From Micavibrio sp. UBA2705 (GTDB lineage: Bacteria; Pseudomonadota; Alphaproteobacteria; Micavibrionales; Micavibrionaceae), in assembly GCA_002354205.1 (NCBI GenBank), contig DELD01000081.1, positions 18,568 to 25,179 of the forward strand: 6,612 nucleotides of DNA, read 5' to 3'. Under the pieces are notes generated by a model. That model ran no database searches and was not told the DNA's origin. It saw only the letters and a list, made by a program, of their open reading frames with translations. The position numbers and the translations under genes are program-made. Below are positions 4,564 through 6,612 of the stretch, one piece after another (position 1 is the stretch's first letter; each line of letters begins with the position of its first letter).

Positions 4564-6462
4564 ATGTCACGGATCAGACAGGTGAAAACGACATTCACCG
4601 CCGGCGAAGTATCACGCGATTTATTAGGGCGTGGCGACTTAAACGCCTATGAAAACGGCGCATTGACCTTGCGCAACATGTTCATCCACCCCACAGGTGG
4701 CATTACGCGCCGCTCTGGCACATATTATATTGATGAAGCCGAGGGCAATGGGCGGTTAATACCCTTTGAATTTAACACCCAGCAAACCTATCTGCTGGTT
4801 GTGACGGATGAGCTGATCTCCGTCTATCTTAATGGCAGTTTTGTTACGAATATTACTTCGCCTTGGGGCGCAGAAGATATCGCGCAGCTTGCATGGACGC
4901 AATCGGCGGATACATTACTGCTCGCGCATCCTGACTACCCACCAAAACAATTATTGCGGCAAAGCGGCGGCACGTGGCTGCTGCAAGATTGGTCGTTTTT
5001 TACTGATAATAATAAAACCTACCAACCATTTTATAAATTTGCCGGGGCGCAGGTAACGCTCACCCCATCGGGGGCAACAGGTACAATTACCTTAACAGCA
5101 TCAGAAGATGTTTTCATCCTTGCCCATGAAAATGTCCGTATGCGCGTTGGCGGCAAAGAAGTGCTGATAACGGATTACCAATCCGCCACCGTTGTAACTG
5201 TTGAAACGCAAGAAGACTTAATAGATACAGCCGCTACGATTGATTGGCAGGAACAGGCGTTTTCCGCTGTGCATGGCTACCCGATAACATTGGCTTTCCA
5301 CCAAGATCGCCTTGTCATTGGCGGCAGCCGCGATTTGCCTAACCGCATTTGGTTTTCAAAATCGGGGGATTTGTTTAATTTTGACCTCGGCGAAGGCCTT
5401 GATGATGAGGCGATTGAATTTGCGATCCTCTCTGACCAAGTCAATGCCATCCGTGCAGTCTTCTCAGGCCGTCACTTACAGGTTTTTACCAGTGGCGCGG
5501 AATGGATGGTCACAGGATCGCCGCTTACGCCATCAACGGTGCAGCTTCTGCGCCAAACGCGTATAGGCTCGGTGATTGACCGCTATATTCCGCCGATTGA
5601 TGTTGATGGCGCAACCTTATTCATTGCCCGTAATATGCAGGAAATTCGTGAATTTTTGTATACTGATGTTGAGCAAGCCTATTCATCAACCGATTTGGCG
5701 CTGCTTTCTCGCCACATTATAAAAGACCCACTTGACCAAGATTACGATAAGAAGCGCCGCCTGCTGTTTATCTCGCGCGGTGATGGTAAATTCGCGACGC
5801 TGACAGTCTATCGCGCCGAACAAGTTGCGGCATGGACGGTGCATGATACGCAAGGGCTTGTGAAATCAATATCCGTTGTCGGTGATGAAGTATATATGCT
5901 GGTGGAACGTGACGGTCAGCACCTTATCGAATTATTTGATGATGAAACATATATGGATTCCAGCCTAGCGGGCGAAGATGAAGAGGGCGCAACCGTATGG
6001 AACGGCCTTGATCATTTAGAAGGTCAGTCCGTTGATATTATTGCTGATGATATTCGCCTTGATCCGCTTACTGTCACTAATGGCAGCATCACGCTCAGCG
6101 CCCCTGCCAATAATGTCACAATCGGCCTTAGCTTTACCCATATCGTTGAACCACTGCCACCAAATCTGATTGGTGAATCTGGCGGCGGGCGCGCTATTCG
6201 TTTGGTTGAGGCGATATTCCGCATTGAACAAACGCAGGCCATGCGCATTGATGTTGGGCGCGGCCTGCAGGCTGTGCCATTAAAGCAAATTGGCGAAGAC
6301 ATCGTCCTTGACGCGCCGCCGCCTTCTGTCAGCGGTGATATTCGTCTGCGGGCGCTGGGATGGGTGCGTGACCTGACCAAACCTTTATGGCGGATTGAAC
6401 AATCTGACCCGCGGCCATTTACGCTGCTTTCTGTTACATCAGAAATCAAAGTTAACGATTAA
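4564..6462 (+). CDS. Tail nozzle protein / tail tubular protein B-like (T7 gp12-like)
   Basis: A 632-residue beta-rich protein, shorter than T7 gp12 (about 794). Six copies would form the nozzle of the short tail through which DNA leaves. Recognisable landmarks are FTAGEVSRDLLGRGDLNAYE (11-30), LRNMFIHPTGGITRRSGT (36-53), SADTLLLAHPDYPPKQLL (114-131), HQDRLVIGG (246-254), LPNRIWFSKSGDLFNF (258-273) and TSGAEWMVTGSP (309-320). The N-terminal and HPTGG blocks are hallmarks of this family in alphaproteobacterial podoprophages. The start follows AAAGGGG at 8 nt or less; an overlapping ATG at 4557 is out of frame. The gene is 64 bp after the adaptor and 37 bp before the next phage gene, consistent with one transcript. 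The reading frame is uninterrupted, so this tail component is not decayed. The exact assignment to nozzle rather than another tail ring protein rests on family resemblance and gene order. Confidence 0.8.
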   Translation: MSRIRQVKTTFTAGEVSRDLLGRGDLNAYENGALTLRNMFIHPTGGITRRSGTYYIDEAEGNGRLIPFEFNTQQTYLLVVTDELISVYLNGSFVTNITSPWGAEDIAQLAWTQSADTLLLAHPDYPPKQLLRQSGGTWLLQDWSFFTDNNKTYQPFYKFAGAQVTLTPSGATGTITLTASEDVFILAHENVRMRVGGKEVLITDYQSATVVTVETQEDLIDTAATIDWQEQAFSAVHGYPITLAFHQDRLVIGGSRDLPNRIWFSKSGDLFNFDLGEGLDDEAIEFAILSDQVNAIRAVFSGRHLQVFTSGAEWMVTGSPLTPSTVQLLRQTRIGSVIDRYIPPIDVDGATLFIARNMQEIREFLYTDVEQAYSSTDLALLSRHIIKDPLDQDYDKKRRLLFISRGDGKFATLTVYRAEQVAAWTVHDTQGLVKSISVVGDEVYMLVERDGQHLIELFDDETYMDSSLAGEDEEGATVWNGLDHLEGQSVDIIADDIRLDPLTVTNGSITLSAPANNVTIGLSFTHIVEPLPPNLIGESGGGRAIRLVEAIFRIEQTQAMRIDVGRGLQAVPLKQIGEDIVLDAPPPSVSGDIRLRALGWVRDLTKPLWRIEQSDPRPFTLLSVTSEIKVND

Positions 6463-6499
6463 TCCACATTATCAGTTCTTATTTTGAAAGGAATACCCC

Positions 6500-6612
6500 A
6501 TGGCATCTTTCGGTTCAACGATGAGCGCCCTTAGCGCAGTATCGCCCATGCTCGGCACGGCGGCGCAGTTTATAAATGCGGGCACATCGCTCGCTAATAA
6601 TTTCGGCGGCAG
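6500..6612 (+). CDS. N-terminus of a further phage virion gene, cut by the window edge (possibly an internal virion protein)
   Basis: An open frame of 37 codons that continues past the window edge. It begins 37 bp after the nozzle stop with a good ribosome binding site, GAAAGGA (6486-6492), 7 nt before the ATG. The visible N-terminus is Ala/Gly/Ser-rich with hydrophobic positions (MASFGSTMSALSAVSPMLG, then TAAQFINAG), and has no charged residue in the visible part. In T7-like gene order the genes after the nozzle encode internal virion (ejection) proteins, and a hydrophobic helical start fits one of those. This role is inferred from position only. Confidence 0.7.
   Translation, partial: MASFGSTMSALSAVSPMLGTAAQFINAGTSLANNFGG

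Noticed and set aside
6024..6449. Minus-strand open frame of 141 codons inside the nozzle gene
   Set aside because: The composition (Arg/Ser/Pro-rich) is typical of antisense translation of the nozzle gene, which is intact and family-supported.
1..6612. CRISPR array, insertion sequence or restriction/defence genes
   Set aside because: No regularly spaced repeats, transposase or recognisable defence protein was seen on either strand.

Overview
The window looks like the edge of a podovirus-type prophage or phage-derived element in an alphaproteobacterial genome. Two things point to the host. The minus-strand S24/HTH regulator has an N-terminus of the kind often carried on alphaproteobacterial chromosomes, and the structural proteins resemble the T7-like head and tail proteins of alphaproteobacterial podoprophages as I know them. 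Base composition is moderate. A finer taxonomic call is not supported.

Layout. Positions 1-909 hold two minus-strand genes: the start of an Ohr-type organic hydroperoxide resistance gene (cut by the window edge) and a complete LexA/CI-like S24 regulator. A divergent control region follows (910-1059), containing a convincing intrinsic terminator just before the first phage gene. The plus-strand phage genes then run in virion-assembly order: scaffold (1060-1770), major capsid protein (2622-3452), a small capsid-adjacent protein (3509-3748), a gp11-like tail adaptor (3930-4499), a gp12-like nozzle (4564-6462) and the start of a further gene (from 6500). A PilZ (c-di-GMP receptor type) gene lies on the opposite strand between scaffold and capsid (1784-2203).

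The 418-bp gap 2204-2621 is AT-rich and has no credible gene. It is rich in dyad symmetry: a terminator-like hairpin in the pilZ leader, an 11-bp inverted repeat, a perfect short palindrome beside a -10-like box, and a chain of hairpins leading up to the capsid ribosome binding site. A second, GC-rich foldback with 14-bp arms lies at 3777-3852, ahead of the tail adaptor gene.

How it fits together. Scaffold and capsid would build the procapsid, and gp11-like plus gp12-like proteins would make the short tail. No terminase, portal or integrase is visible, and the head module starts right after a regulator that may belong to the host. The element is therefore either split, degraded or domesticated, or has its packaging genes elsewhere. 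The reversed pilZ gene means capsid and tail genes probably need their own promoter, most plausibly in 2204-2621. The structured capsid leader is the strongest candidate for something undescribed.
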